Assembly: GCA_007117885.1 (NCBI GenBank)
Contig: SKFS01000057.1
Coordinates: forward strand, 1 to 45,340
Origin: Candidatus Izemoplasma sp.
GTDB taxonomy: Bacteria > Bacillota_I > Bacilli_A > Izemoplasmatales > Izemoplasmataceae
Direction of reading: 5' to 3'
DNA: 45,340 nucleotides
The position numbers were made by a program, and so were the translations under genes. Shown piece after piece: positions 17,260-24,920 of the stretch (positions within the stretch are counted from its first letter, which is position 1; each line of letters starts with the position of its first letter). The notes under the pieces were generated by a model that made no database searches, was not told where the DNA came from, and saw nothing but the letters and a program-made list of their open reading frames with translations.

Positions 17260-18099
17260 TTAGTTTTTTCTTCTATTTTTTTGGATATACTCACAAATAG
17301 CTTGATGATTGACAAGAATGCCATAGCCAAAGTGTTTACTAACCTTCTCACTCACAACTCGATAAAGATTTACCATGGTAAATAAACTCTCATATACAGA
17401 CGCTTTCTTGGCCAATGGGTACGTCATTAAATACGTTTGATAGTGTTCCTTGTCGAGATAGTTTGGTAAGTTTTTTCCTGACTTGCCAAGTTCGATGTGC
17501 CAACCATACTCCACTCCAATAGACCACGCCAACATCGCCTCTAAAGCCGCTCTCATTAGTGATAAATGCTCAATCGCATAAGCAATCATACTCCGTTCTA
17601 GTCCCTTCATGACGTATAAACTGAGCCAATAAAACTCTTTAACATTTGCTTGAAAGTACGCTTTCGTCGGCACGTCTATGGTAAAAACATTTTGGTTCGG
17701 CAAGCGCTGACCTTTCAAGCGATGGTCTTTATCAAACAAAGGTTGATAGTAATCTTTATCCGCAAGCGATAACGTTAAATCACACACATCAATAATCGAT
17801 AAATCTAAACGCGTTCCATTAGAAAACTGCATCATTTTAATATAACCTAGAAATTCAGAAGTTTTAGGAAATAACTGCTCTTCTTTTGCTTGAGAAATAA
17901 GAACATTCTCAAACTCATCAAAAAAGTGTTGATCGTTGACGACACTTTCATAGTCGACAACATAATACACGATATCTAAATCTGAAAACCGATCAACATC
18001 CCCATGAAGATTAGCCCGTGACCCATTCAACATAACAAGACGAACGCGTGGATCGTTTTGTGCCTTTTTTATAACCCGATTTTTTAAGTCTTCAATCAT
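17260..18099 (-). CDS. ANT(6)-type aminoglycoside (streptomycin) adenylyltransferase-like protein
   Basis: This 279-aa protein matches the AadK/AadE family that adenylylates streptomycin at position 6. The nucleotidyltransferase core shows LNGSRAN (residues 25-31) and the metal-binding DLDIVYYV (41-48), with a third acidic residue in RLDLSIID. The alpha-helical C-terminal domain includes KEFYWLSLYVMKGLERSM and GKSGKNLPNYLD, as in AadK. It is intact and is followed by the AAC(6')-like gene. Divergent from feoA, with a 177-nt AT-rich regulatory region between them. Confidence 0.83.
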   Translation of the reverse strand: MIEDLKNRVIKKAQNDPRVRLVMLNGSRANLHGDVDRFSDLDIVYYVVDYESVVNDQHFFDEFENVLISQAKEEQLFPKTSEFLGYIKMMQFSNGTRLDLSIIDVCDLTLSLADKDYYQPLFDKDHRLKGQRLPNQNVFTIDVPTKAYFQANVKEFYWLSLYVMKGLERSMIAYAIEHLSLMRAALEAMLAWSIGVEYGWHIELGKSGKNLPNYLDKEHYQTYLMTYPLAKKASVYESLFTMVNLYRVVSEKVSKHFGYGILVNHQAICEYIQKNRRKN

Positions 18100-18156
18100 T
18101 TCTTTTATCCTCCTAAACTAATTACAGCTTAGAATTCTAATTAATTATAAGCTTAT

Positions 18157-18171
18157 TTATAATTATTCTTA
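18157..18171. promoter_or_regulatory. Second Fur/PerR-like box (weaker)
   Basis: TTATAATTATTCTTA matches the 15-bp Fur/PerR-type consensus TTATAATnATTATAA at 12-13 positions. It lies 13 nt upstream of the better box, in a region that also holds the inverted repeat TTCTAATTAA/TTAATTAGAA (18135-18144 and 18169-18178). Confidence 0.4.
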
Positions 18172-18184
18172 ATTAGAACTCTAT

Positions 18185-18199
18185 TTATAATTCTTATAA
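18185..18199. promoter_or_regulatory. Fur/PerR-like operator upstream of feoA
   Basis: TTATAATTCTTATAA is a near-perfect palindrome and matches the PerR/Fur-family consensus TTATAATnATTATAA at all but one position. It ends 5 nt before the feoA -35, where a bound repressor would block RNA polymerase. Given the ferrous iron genes downstream, Fur is the more likely regulator, but PerR or a DtxR-type protein cannot be ruled out. Confidence 0.65.
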
Positions 18200-18204
18200 A
18201 AAGG

Positions 18205-18233
18205 TTGAAAATCACACGCCTCTTTCTTATAAT
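18205..18233 (+). promoter_or_regulatory. Sigma-A promoter of the feoAB operon
   Basis: TTGAAA (18205-18210), a 17-nt spacer and TATAAT (18228-18233), about 44 nt upstream of the feoA ATG. Confidence 0.88.
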
Positions 18234-18276
18234 AAAACCATGAAGATATGTATGACAACATGAAAGAGGCGAAACT

Positions 18277-18492
18277 ATGCATTTATACGCAGGGAAAAAA
18301 CATCAAAAGTATATTCTAAATGATTGTCCAAACGATTCACTATTGAATGCCATTGGTGTGCGCAATGGGCTTGAAGTTAGTGTCGTCACAAAACAACCGA
18401 TTGGCGGACCGATTATTATCCGTGTTAAAAAACGCGAGATTGCTATCGATAAATCATTAGCTTGTTTGATTACAGCTAAGGCGGTTAATTAA
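18277..18492 (+). CDS. feoA: FeoA-type ferrous iron transport accessory protein
   Basis: This 71-aa protein has the SH3-like FeoA fold pattern, with LLNAIGVRNGLEVSVV in place of the usual LxxLGlxpGxxv block and IIIRVKKREIAIDKSLA as the final strands. FeoA proteins bind and modulate FeoB at the membrane. The stop codon overlaps the feoB start (TAATG), giving coupled translation. The RBS (AGAGG) is modest. Confidence 0.88.
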   Translation: MHLYAGKKHQKYILNDCPNDSLLNAIGVRNGLEVSVVTKQPIGGPIIIRVKKREIAIDKSLACLITAKAVN

Positions 18493-20225
18493 TGGATTGT
18501 CATCAGACAAAACCTCTAGGAAATCGTCCCGAAGGAATCAAACGCATTCTCTTAATGGGAAATCCCAATGTCGGAAAAAGTGTTATTTTTAATCGCTTAA
18601 CTGGTTTAGATGTTGTTACAGCAAATTATACTGGTACGACAGTTACTTATCATGAGGGTTTGGTTCGTTTTCAAGGGAATCAAGCCCTTTTAATTGATGT
18701 TCCTGGGATTTATGGATTAAACGCACAATCAAAAGCTGAAGAAGTTGCGGTTGAGATGTTAAACAGTGGTGCTGACCTAATTGTTTGTGTCCTTGATGCC
18801 ACGCATCTAGAACGTAATTTGCACTTAGCTTTTGATCTTCAAACCTATGATATTCCGACTCTCTATGTCTTAAACCTAAGTGATGTTGCTAAACGAAAAG
18901 GCATTACTATAGATGTGCATCTCTTGTCTAAATATTTAAATGCTCCTGTTTTTGAAACCGTTGCAGTTAAAAATATCGGCATCGATATTTTAAAAGAATC
19001 GCTTTTCAAACCTCATCCCGTTAAACCGGCACTTAAAATACTAGATCGTCATGAAAAAAGTCAAGAAATTACTGAAAACGTCACCCAAGAACATGATGTT
19101 GAGATTGGTTTTTTAGAACGTTTAAGTGAATGGTGTATTAAACCACGGACAGGCATTCCGATTTTAATCATTGTTTTGCTTGCCGCTTTAGGAATCATTG
19201 TCGGAGGAGGTAAAGGACTACGTGCATTGATTTTACTTCCTTTAGTCAATAACTATTATATACCGTTTATGACAAATCTCATTGAAGGAATTATCCCCGA
19301 ATCAGTATTCAGGAATGTTTTAGTGGGGGAGTTTGGTGTTCTTATCAAAGTTATTGAGTGGCCTTTTGCATTGATTCTACCGTATGTGTTTTTGTTTTAC
19401 GTTGTCTTTAGTTTTCTTGAAGACAGTGGTTACTTACCCCGTCTTGGTGTTCTAATGGATGGTATTTTCCGAAAAATCGGTCTTCCTGGAAACAATATTA
19501 TTCCCTTTATCTTAGGCTATGGGTGTGCCGTCCCAGCAATACTAGGCACGCGTGCCTCAGGAAGTCGGCGAGAACGCATTATTGTTGTCTCTTTGATATC
19601 TATCGCTGTCCCTTGTACTGCACAAACAGGCGCCTTTATTACGTTATTAGGTGACCGTTCAATCTTCGCTTTAGCTTTTGTCTACTTCATTTCTTTCCTT
19701 ACAATTCTATTGGCTGGTTTACTACTTAACCGGCTGTTGAAAGGGAAAAGTCGTCCTTTGATATTGGAGTTACCTAATTTATTGATGCCTGATTTCAAAA
19801 CCTTAAGTAAAAAGATTTGGATAAAAATGAAACATTTTATTTATGAAGCACAAGTGCCTATGTTTTTAGGTATCTTACTTGCGGCATTTCTTGTTGAAAC
19901 GGGCATGATGAATACAATTGGAACATTTTTAGAACCGTTAGTTGTCGGCTGGTTAGACTTACCTAAAGAAGCAAGTTTGTCGCTTATCCTCGGGGTTGTC
20001 AGACGAGAGCTCGCGGTCATGCCATTGCTCGAGATGAACTTAACGACTGTGCAACTCATTACTGGCTCAGTGGTTGCTTTGTTTTACCTCCCCTGTATTT
20101 CTGTATTTGTGATTCTAGTTAAAGAATTTAAAGTAAAAATCGCACTGCTTATCGCCCTCTCTACCTTTGTTTTAGCCTTTGCAATGGGTGGTATTGTGCA
20201 AATATTGTTGAATTTGGTGATGTAA
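18492..20225 (+). CDS. feoB: Ferrous iron transporter FeoB (short form)
   Basis: FeoB imports Fe2+ across the membrane, gated by an N-terminal GTPase. G1 is GNPNVGKS (23-30), G2 GTT, G3 DVPG (69-72) and G4 LNLSD, where the usual NMxD is replaced by NLSD. The membrane part has the FeoB gate motifs GYGCAVPAILGTR and, in the second half, VPCTAQTGAF in place of the bacterial MPCSAR-type motif. At 577 aa it is clearly shorter than the roughly 650-770 aa of most bacterial FeoB and ends without a cysteine-rich tail. The next gene starts directly after its stop codon. Confidence 0.92.
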   Translation: MDCHQTKPLGNRPEGIKRILLMGNPNVGKSVIFNRLTGLDVVTANYTGTTVTYHEGLVRFQGNQALLIDVPGIYGLNAQSKAEEVAVEMLNSGADLIVCVLDATHLERNLHLAFDLQTYDIPTLYVLNLSDVAKRKGITIDVHLLSKYLNAPVFETVAVKNIGIDILKESLFKPHPVKPALKILDRHEKSQEITENVTQEHDVEIGFLERLSEWCIKPRTGIPILIIVLLAALGIIVGGGKGLRALILLPLVNNYYIPFMTNLIEGIIPESVFRNVLVGEFGVLIKVIEWPFALILPYVFLFYVVFSFLEDSGYLPRLGVLMDGIFRKIGLPGNNIIPFILGYGCAVPAILGTRASGSRRERIIVVSLISIAVPCTAQTGAFITLLGDRSIFALAFVYFISFLTILLAGLLLNRLLKGKSRPLILELPNLLMPDFKTLSKKIWIKMKHFIYEAQVPMFLGILLAAFLVETGMMNTIGTFLEPLVVGWLDLPKEASLSLILGVVRRELAVMPLLEMNLTTVQLITGSVVALFYLPCISVFVILVKEFKVKIALLIALSTFVLAFAMGGIVQILLNLVM

Positions 20226-20723
20226 ATGATTAAACCTTTAACAAAAATGTATGAACACTTAGCGGTAAAAACACGCATTTTAGAAAAACTTGGTGAGCGC
20301 TATTACACGCCAATGGTTGAGCGTGAAGTTCAGACAGCAGCGATTAGACAAGACGATCGCGTGTTGTTTATTGGCGGTGGTCCGTTACCGATGAGTGCAC
20401 TATTAATCGCACGTTTTACACATGCTACCGTTGATATCGTCGATTGTGATAAGCGTGCTCTCAGTAAAGCGCGGCACTTTCTCTCTAAATACGACGTGCC
20501 TATTTCATTCATCCATGCACGCGGAGAAGAAATGGTTATTGATCGATACTCTGTCATTATTATTGCTAAACAAGTCATGCCTAAAGCGTGTGTATTAAGA
20601 CAGCTTCTTGACCAAGCATCAAGTGGTACCCGGATTCTCTATCGTGAAAGCCGGCGTGCCGAATTAACTTACCCTTCACGAGTAAAAAGAGTAGGTCAGT
20701 TATGTCTTATCGTCGCAGCTTAA
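20226..20723 (+). CDS. Small nicotianamine-synthase-like / SAM-binding Rossmann protein
   Basis: This 165-aa protein has one Rossmann-like domain. VLFIGGGPLPMSALLIARF (46-64) followed by VDIVDCDKRALSKA (69-82) resembles the SAM-binding segment of nicotianamine synthases (GSGPLPLTS type), including the bacterial metallophore enzyme CntL, rather than an ordinary methyltransferase motif (DxGxGxG). The C-terminal GTRILYRESRRAELTYPS also recalls the NAS pattern with an Arg-rich strand and a Tyr-Pro. It is shorter than CntL-type enzymes (about 270 aa), lacking most of the helical N-terminal part. It starts at the base after the feoB stop and overlaps the next gene by 22 nt. Function in iron handling or lipid modification is inferred from context. 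Confidence 0.55.
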   Translation: MIKPLTKMYEHLAVKTRILEKLGERYYTPMVEREVQTAAIRQDDRVLFIGGGPLPMSALLIARFTHATVDIVDCDKRALSKARHFLSKYDVPISFIHARGEEMVIDRYSVIIIAKQVMPKACVLRQLLDQASSGTRILYRESRRAELTYPSRVKRVGQLCLIVAA

Positions 20724-21655
20724 GCTATTTAGGAGTTTTGCTTGCTGTTGGGCTTATTATCTGGTTAGTCATAGGTAGTGATCTTACGCTAGTTTTTAAC
20801 GAGGTAAAACGTTTTGATATTCCTACCTTATTCTTACTCATTGGGTTGCAAATAATCACGATTCTTTTAATTAGTTGGCAGTGGCAACTACTCTTTGCAG
20901 CAAGCACGATAACTCTAGGTTTCAAATCGATACTGATGATGAACTTTGTCGGAACTTTCTTCGAGAGTATTACACCGGCGATGAAATCGGGAGGGGAAGG
21001 ATTTAAACTTGTTTACTTGAAACGTCTTTCAGTGCCTTTTTCTGCTAGTTCACCTGTATTGCTTGTACAAAAAACCATAAGTTTTTCAATCTTTTTGCTT
21101 TTAACCGTTTTAAGTTTTTTGGTTATGGTTCCCCGTTTAGAAGCTGACTTAAGGCAACTAATTTTCGTTATTATATTGTCACTATTTGTGCTTATTAGTC
21201 TATTCATCGTAGGGAGTTTCGTATTACTTAGAAAACGTACGCAATCAAAACACCTTCACCGTTTTAAGCATGCTTTTCACGTTTTGCTTAGTTCGCTAAG
21301 ACAAAACCCTTATAAAACCTTACTTCTTGTTTTTATAAGTGTTCTTATTTGGAGTTTGTTTGCATTGAAACTGCACCTTGTGTTAGGGGCGTTTGCTATC
21401 AACACTCGTGTCTTTGAATCCGCATTTATCACTTATATTCCTTATGCAGTCGGCTTATTACCTTTATCGCCGGGTGGCTTAGGGACTTTTGAAGCAACGA
21501 TGACTTATCTTCTGTACCCAAGGTTTAGTGATTACTCTATCGCGGTAAGTATTACCTTAATCTTCCGCTTTATCAGTCATTGGATCGTATTTATCTTAGC
21601 CTTGATTTATATTTCAATCGCCCGTCTTTTTAAAAGGAGTTCATTTTATGAATAA
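20702..21655 (+). CDS. UPF0104/lysylphosphatidylglycerol-synthase-TM-like membrane protein
   Basis: This 317-aa protein has about eight transmembrane helices and the family motifs SITPAMKSGGEGFKLVYLKR (about 85-105) and LLPLSPGGLGTFEATMTYLL (about 253-272). The family (LPG_synthase_TM, YbhN/AglD-like) includes the flippase domain of MprF and putative lipid-linked transfer proteins. No soluble lysyl-transferase domain is attached. It overlaps both neighbours, so it is made with the NAS-like protein and the phosphatidyltransferase. A role in flipping or using a lipid made by those genes is inference. Confidence 0.85.
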   Translation: MSYRRSLSYLGVLLAVGLIIWLVIGSDLTLVFNEVKRFDIPTLFLLIGLQIITILLISWQWQLLFAASTITLGFKSILMMNFVGTFFESITPAMKSGGEGFKLVYLKRLSVPFSASSPVLLVQKTISFSIFLLLTVLSFLVMVPRLEADLRQLIFVIILSLFVLISLFIVGSFVLLRKRTQSKHLHRFKHAFHVLLSSLRQNPYKTLLLVFISVLIWSLFALKLHLVLGAFAINTRVFESAFITYIPYAVGLLPLSPGGLGTFEATMTYLLYPRFSDYSIAVSITLIFRFISHWIVFILALIYISIARLFKRSSFYE

Positions 21656-22151
21656 AGTCATTACATTGCCCAATATACTAAGCAGTATTGGGATTATCAT
21701 CGCGATAAATGCAATGGTTTTTCGCCAATACCTAGGATTAGCCTTAACACTAGTGTTTATTGATGTGATTATTGATTATGCCGATGGGAAAATCGCTAAG
21801 TTTTTAAAGCAAGAGTCAAGGTTAGGTCTATTGCTTGACTCGCTTAATGATACGATTGGCTTCTTGCTGGCACCGGTCTTAATTATTGGTGCTCAAATTG
21901 AAGGAAATGTTTACTTCGTTCTCCTCGCTTGTTTATACGTCTTAGCTGGGATTTATCGTTTATATCGTGAGTATACCCTCAACAACAAAACACACTTCAC
22001 TGGTTTAACCACGACCGCATCAGCGGTTTTACTGCTAGTTTTGTTTACTCTTGTTCATCTGACATCACTCAGTCATCAGCTGGTCCTGATAGGATTATTT
22101 ATCTTAAGTTCGTTGATGATAGCTAAGTTTCCACTTAAACGTCTATTCTAA
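21648..22151 (+). CDS. CDP-alcohol phosphatidyltransferase family protein
   Basis: This 167-aa membrane enzyme has the CDP-AP signature spread over residues 43-68: DYADGKIAKF then G-LLLDSLND, matching D-x2-D-G-x2-A-(R/K)-x8-G-x3-D-x3-D except for Lys in place of the usual Arg. The family joins a CDP-activated lipid to an alcohol (glycerol phosphate, inositol phosphate, serine) to make phospholipid. The N-terminal LPNILSSIGIIIA is also typical. AAGGAG lies 10 nt upstream. It is the last gene of the feo operon, and a terminator overlaps its stop. The head-group alcohol cannot be told from sequence. Confidence 0.85.
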   Translation: MNKVITLPNILSSIGIIIAINAMVFRQYLGLALTLVFIDVIIDYADGKIAKFLKQESRLGLLLDSLNDTIGFLLAPVLIIGAQIEGNVYFVLLACLYVLAGIYRLYREYTLNNKTHFTGLTTTASAVLLLVLFTLVHLTSLSHQLVLIGLFILSSLMIAKFPLKRLF

Positions 22152-22166
22152 AGACGTTTTTCTTTT
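22137..22166 (+). terminator. Terminator of the feoAB operon
   Basis: An 8-bp stem (22137-22144 with 22152-22159) and 7-nt loop is followed by TTTTCTTTT and overlaps the stop codon at 22149-22151. Confidence 0.82.
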
Positions 22167-22193
22167 ACAGTCATGAAAGCTCTATGTTACAAT
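22164..22193 (+). promoter_or_regulatory. Promoter of the MscS-family gene
   Basis: TTTACA (22164-22169), an 18-nt spacer and TACAAT (22188-22193), with GAGGAG (22213-22218) before the ATG at 22225. Confidence 0.65.
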
Positions 22194-22224
22194 AAAACCA
22201 ACCAAGCCTTGAGAGGAGAATGTT

Positions 22225-23259
22225 ATGTTTATGTTAAGTGTTTTATGGCAATCGCTTTACACGCTGGCGATTATTTTCATCCTTTCTTTCGTCTTTCTTG
22301 TTCATCGCCATTATATCGAATCAAAAAAAGAGGAAATAAAAAATCGGTATATTGTCATAGTTTACCTAGTCTTGTTTTTTTTATTGGCCGCATCAATTGC
22401 TATAATTCTCTTTATTTGGGGCTATGATATAAGTGATTATTTAGCCGATTTATTTACAAACTTAGGGGTACTTATCGAAGCGAGTATACCGCGAATAATC
22501 GGTACACTTATTGCTATTTTTGTGGCCATGGCATTGTATAAAATTAGTAAGATCACCTTCTTTCGCATCGGTAAAAAGGACTCCCCTCATCACAAGCGCA
22601 AACAAACTATCGCAAAAGTCACTTTAAGTATCGTGAAGTATATTATTGCCATCACAAGCCTATTATCAATTCTTGCAATATGGGGTGTAAATGTTGCACC
22701 AGCTTTAGCTGGTTTAGGTATTTTTGGGTTAGTGATTGGATTAGGTGCACAGAAATTCATCAATGACTTGATTAGTGGCTTCTTTATCATATTTGAAAAC
22801 CACTTCAATGTGGGTGACTGGGTAGAAATCAACGGTTTTATGGGCGAGGTTGTCGATATTGGATTAAAAACCACGAGAGTTCGTAACTTCAGAGGTGAAA
22901 ATCGGATTTTCAATAACGGAAGCATCGATCCGGTTTCAAACTTCTCAACATCGAACTCACTCGCGATTGTCGATTTTGGAATCGCCTATAAAGAAGACGT
23001 CTCAAAAACCATCGATATTCTCCGTGAAGAACTCCCTAAAATGCGCCATGAGCACGAAGTAATGCTTGAAGACCCAAGAGTATTAGGCGTCACAGATTTA
23101 GCTTCTTCAAGTGTTAACATTCGCGTGGTAGTTCTTGTTGTGTCAATGAATCAGTGGGCGGTTGAACGGGCGATAAGACAACGCATTAAGGAAATATTAA
23201 ATACACATAACATTGAAATTCCTTTCCCTCAAATGGTCATTCATAAACCAAGCAATTAA
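22225..23259 (+). CDS. MscS-family small-conductance mechanosensitive channel
   Basis: This 344-aa membrane protein has four or so transmembrane segments followed by the MscS pore helix and beta domain. The pore helix reads PALAGLGIFGLVIGLGAQKFIND, and the beta domain FNVGDWVEINGFMGEVVDIGLKTT is a textbook match. It opens under membrane tension to release solutes on osmotic downshock. Two N-terminal helices precede the usual core, so it is slightly longer than E. coli MscS (286 aa). It has its own promoter and a strong terminator. Confidence 0.93.
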   Translation: MFMLSVLWQSLYTLAIIFILSFVFLVHRHYIESKKEEIKNRYIVIVYLVLFFLLAASIAIILFIWGYDISDYLADLFTNLGVLIEASIPRIIGTLIAIFVAMALYKISKITFFRIGKKDSPHHKRKQTIAKVTLSIVKYIIAITSLLSILAIWGVNVAPALAGLGIFGLVIGLGAQKFINDLISGFFIIFENHFNVGDWVEINGFMGEVVDIGLKTTRVRNFRGENRIFNNGSIDPVSNFSTSNSLAIVDFGIAYKEDVSKTIDILREELPKMRHEHEVMLEDPRVLGVTDLASSSVNIRVVVLVVSMNQWAVERAIRQRIKEILNTHNIEIPFPQMVIHKPSN

Positions 23260-23260
23260 A

Positions 23261-23290
23261 AAGCTGTGCATGCGTGCACAGCTTCTTTTT
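23261..23290. terminator. Bidirectional terminator between MscS gene and small membrane protein gene
   Basis: A 10-bp stem (23261-23270 with 23275-23284), TGCG loop and T-run on the plus strand; A-rich flanks allow use by the converging minus-strand gene as well. Confidence 0.88.
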
Positions 23291-23484
23291 TACTTATCCT
23301 GATTGCCTTTTCGTCTAAATAATAGGTATTGAATCCCTATCCATACGGCATAAAAAACAATGAACTGAATCAGTAAATCGAGCGCTTCATATCCTTCGAT
23401 TAAGAAATAACTTAGTATGACATACATGGATGAGGCAATCAACCCTGAAACTAAAATATACTTATGAGAACGGTGTTGTCTCAT
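23290..23484 (-). CDS. Small two-helix membrane protein, function unknown
   Basis: This is a 64-aa protein with a basic N-terminus (MRQHRSHKY), two hydrophobic segments (about residues 10-28 and 36-52) and a basic tail (FRRKGNQDK). I recognise no family. The ATG at 23484 follows GGGAG by 8 nt; an ATG at 23502 has no RBS. It lies between a bidirectional terminator and the two methyltransferase genes, and is probably expressed from TATGATAAAAT-like sequence just upstream. Confidence 0.6.
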   Translation of the reverse strand: MRQHRSHKYILVSGLIASSMYVILSYFLIEGYEALDLLIQFIVFYAVWIGIQYLLFRRKGNQDK

Positions 23485-23521
23485 TTTATCATCTCCCATC
23501 AATCATTTTATCATAAATCAT

Positions 23522-24118
23522 TCACACTTTAAAGTTATTCTCGATGACATAAAGTGTGCTTCTTTTAGACACCGGTATCACGTGTAGATGCCCAAAATAT
23601 TCACGAAGTTCTTTTTCAGCAACCACTACGTAGTTAAAGTAATCGCCACCTTCTAAATATTCGATAAACTTTATAAAGAGATTGTTTGTCTTACGGTGCT
23701 CATAAAAAACGATGTATTTTTGCGATAGTCGTTTCATCGTCTCATACAGTTTAAACCGATCTTTAGTGACTAAACCATGTGCCATATACGCACTTATCAC
23801 AACATCCACAGAGGCTAAATCGTCTAAAGGGTCATGAAGAACATCGGCAATGCGATAAGGCAACGCGTCTTTGCCTTGTTTCTTTTTAGCGATGGCTAAC
23901 ATTTTTTCACTGCCATCGACCATAAGAACATCCGCACCTTTTTCCTTCATCGCACTGCTTAAAGCCCCTGTACCCGCACCAAGGTCAATAATCTTTAAAC
24001 CCTTCAAAACAAAAGGGAGCTTGGGAATGACACGGTTCAAATAATGTTTCTTTTGGGCACGAAAGAACCATCCATAAAAGAACGATATACGATTAAATAA
24101 GCGAATATGCTTAGTCAT
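23522..24118 (-). CDS. Class I SAM-dependent methyltransferase
   Basis: This 198-aa protein carries motif I IDLGAGTGALS (about 44-54) and an acidic ribose-binding residue in VLMVDGSEKML. The N-terminal segment HIRLFNRISFFYGWFFRAQ resembles small-molecule methyltransferases of the UbiE type. It overlaps the upstream methyltransferase gene by 8 nt (ATGACTAA), with GGAG just upstream, so the start is the ATG at 24118 rather than an in-frame TTG at 24130. Substrate unknown. Confidence 0.78.
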   Translation of the reverse strand: MTKHIRLFNRISFFYGWFFRAQKKHYLNRVIPKLPFVLKGLKIIDLGAGTGALSSAMKEKGADVLMVDGSEKMLAIAKKKQGKDALPYRIADVLHDPLDDLASVDVVISAYMAHGLVTKDRFKLYETMKRLSQKYIVFYEHRKTNNLFIKFIEYLEGGDYFNYVVVAEKELREYFGHLHVIPVSKRSTLYVIENNFKV

Positions 24119-24824
24119 TTTTCTCCGCAAATAAAACTAACTGATACGAATTTTCTTTATCAAACGGTCGTTCACTAAACCCATCAAACGATTGAATTTT
24201 CTTGAACCCGATAGCATTCAACATAATCACTAAAGCTTGAGCAGTTAAAGGAAACAACTGTGTCGTATTATTAAACGTTTCATCCTCAACAATCAAGGCA
24301 GTTTTAAAATCGATGAGTGGTAATTTAAAGTCATACCGTCTCAATAAACTCACACCATTGTTTTGAATCAGCGGTAAGGTATGGATATCTTTCTCTAAAA
24401 TCCGTTCATAATTAATCATTTGCAAGATTAGTTTAGAATTAGGTTTTAGTGCTTTATAGACACGTTTAAATGTCTCAAAGATTGCCTCCATTGAGTTAAG
24501 GTGAACAATGGTGTTCCCGATTGAATAGATTGCATCATAAGACTCAATGTCATTGAGCTTTTGCATATCTTGACAACGAAAAACATTGTTTAAATCCAGT
24601 TTATCTGCTTTCGCTATCGCTTGCTCAATCATGAGTGAAGAAACATCTAATCCTTTTACATGAAAACCATGTTCTCTTAATGCGAGAACATACCCTCCGG
24701 TTGCACACCCTAAGTCCAATACTTCCTGCGCTTTTTTAAGGTGATGTTTTAAAAACTCAACTTTTTCCGTTTCTATCGGAAATATTTCATCGTAATACTT
24801 TGCAAATCGCTGATAAAATTCCAT
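24111..24824 (-). CDS. Class I SAM-dependent methyltransferase
   Basis: This 237-aa protein has motif I VLDLGCATGGYVLAL (about 35-49), GLDVSSLMIEQA and a post-I pattern typical of class I methyltransferases, plus a C-terminal beta-rich extension of about 100 residues. The N-terminal FYQRFAKYYDEIFP is a frequent start in this subgroup. AGGAGG lies 6 nt before the ATG at 24824. It is the first of two overlapping methyltransferase genes that are only distantly similar to each other. Substrate unknown. Confidence 0.8.
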   Translation of the reverse strand: MEFYQRFAKYYDEIFPIETEKVEFLKHHLKKAQEVLDLGCATGGYVLALREHGFHVKGLDVSSLMIEQAIAKADKLDLNNVFRCQDMQKLNDIESYDAIYSIGNTIVHLNSMEAIFETFKRVYKALKPNSKLILQMINYERILEKDIHTLPLIQNNGVSLLRRYDFKLPLIDFKTALIVEDETFNNTTQLFPLTAQALVIMLNAIGFKKIQSFDGFSERPFDKENSYQLVLFAEKND

Positions 24825-24884
24825 AGTCAACCTCCTGATTATAATTATACCGTATTAAGACAATTTGTAAATTGATTATGACGT

Positions 24885-24913
24885 TTGACATCACACGTTG
24901 TATATACTATAAT
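24885..24913 (+). promoter_or_regulatory. Sigma-A promoter of the M-box/mgtE transcript
   Basis: TTGACA (24885-24890), a 17-nt spacer and TATAAT (24908-24913): a full consensus match, 7-8 nt upstream of the riboswitch. Confidence 0.92.
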
Positions 24914-24920
24914 TTTTACG

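Noticed and set aside
16639-18099. Acquired resistance island
   Set aside because: No insertion sequence, integron or plasmid gene flanks the two aminoglycoside-modifying-type genes and the base composition matches the neighbours; a chromosomal origin is more likely.
18120-18200. Origin or partition-like AT-rich iteron region
   Set aside because: The repeats are short palindromes typical of Fur/PerR-type operators next to a clear promoter; no DnaA boxes were seen.
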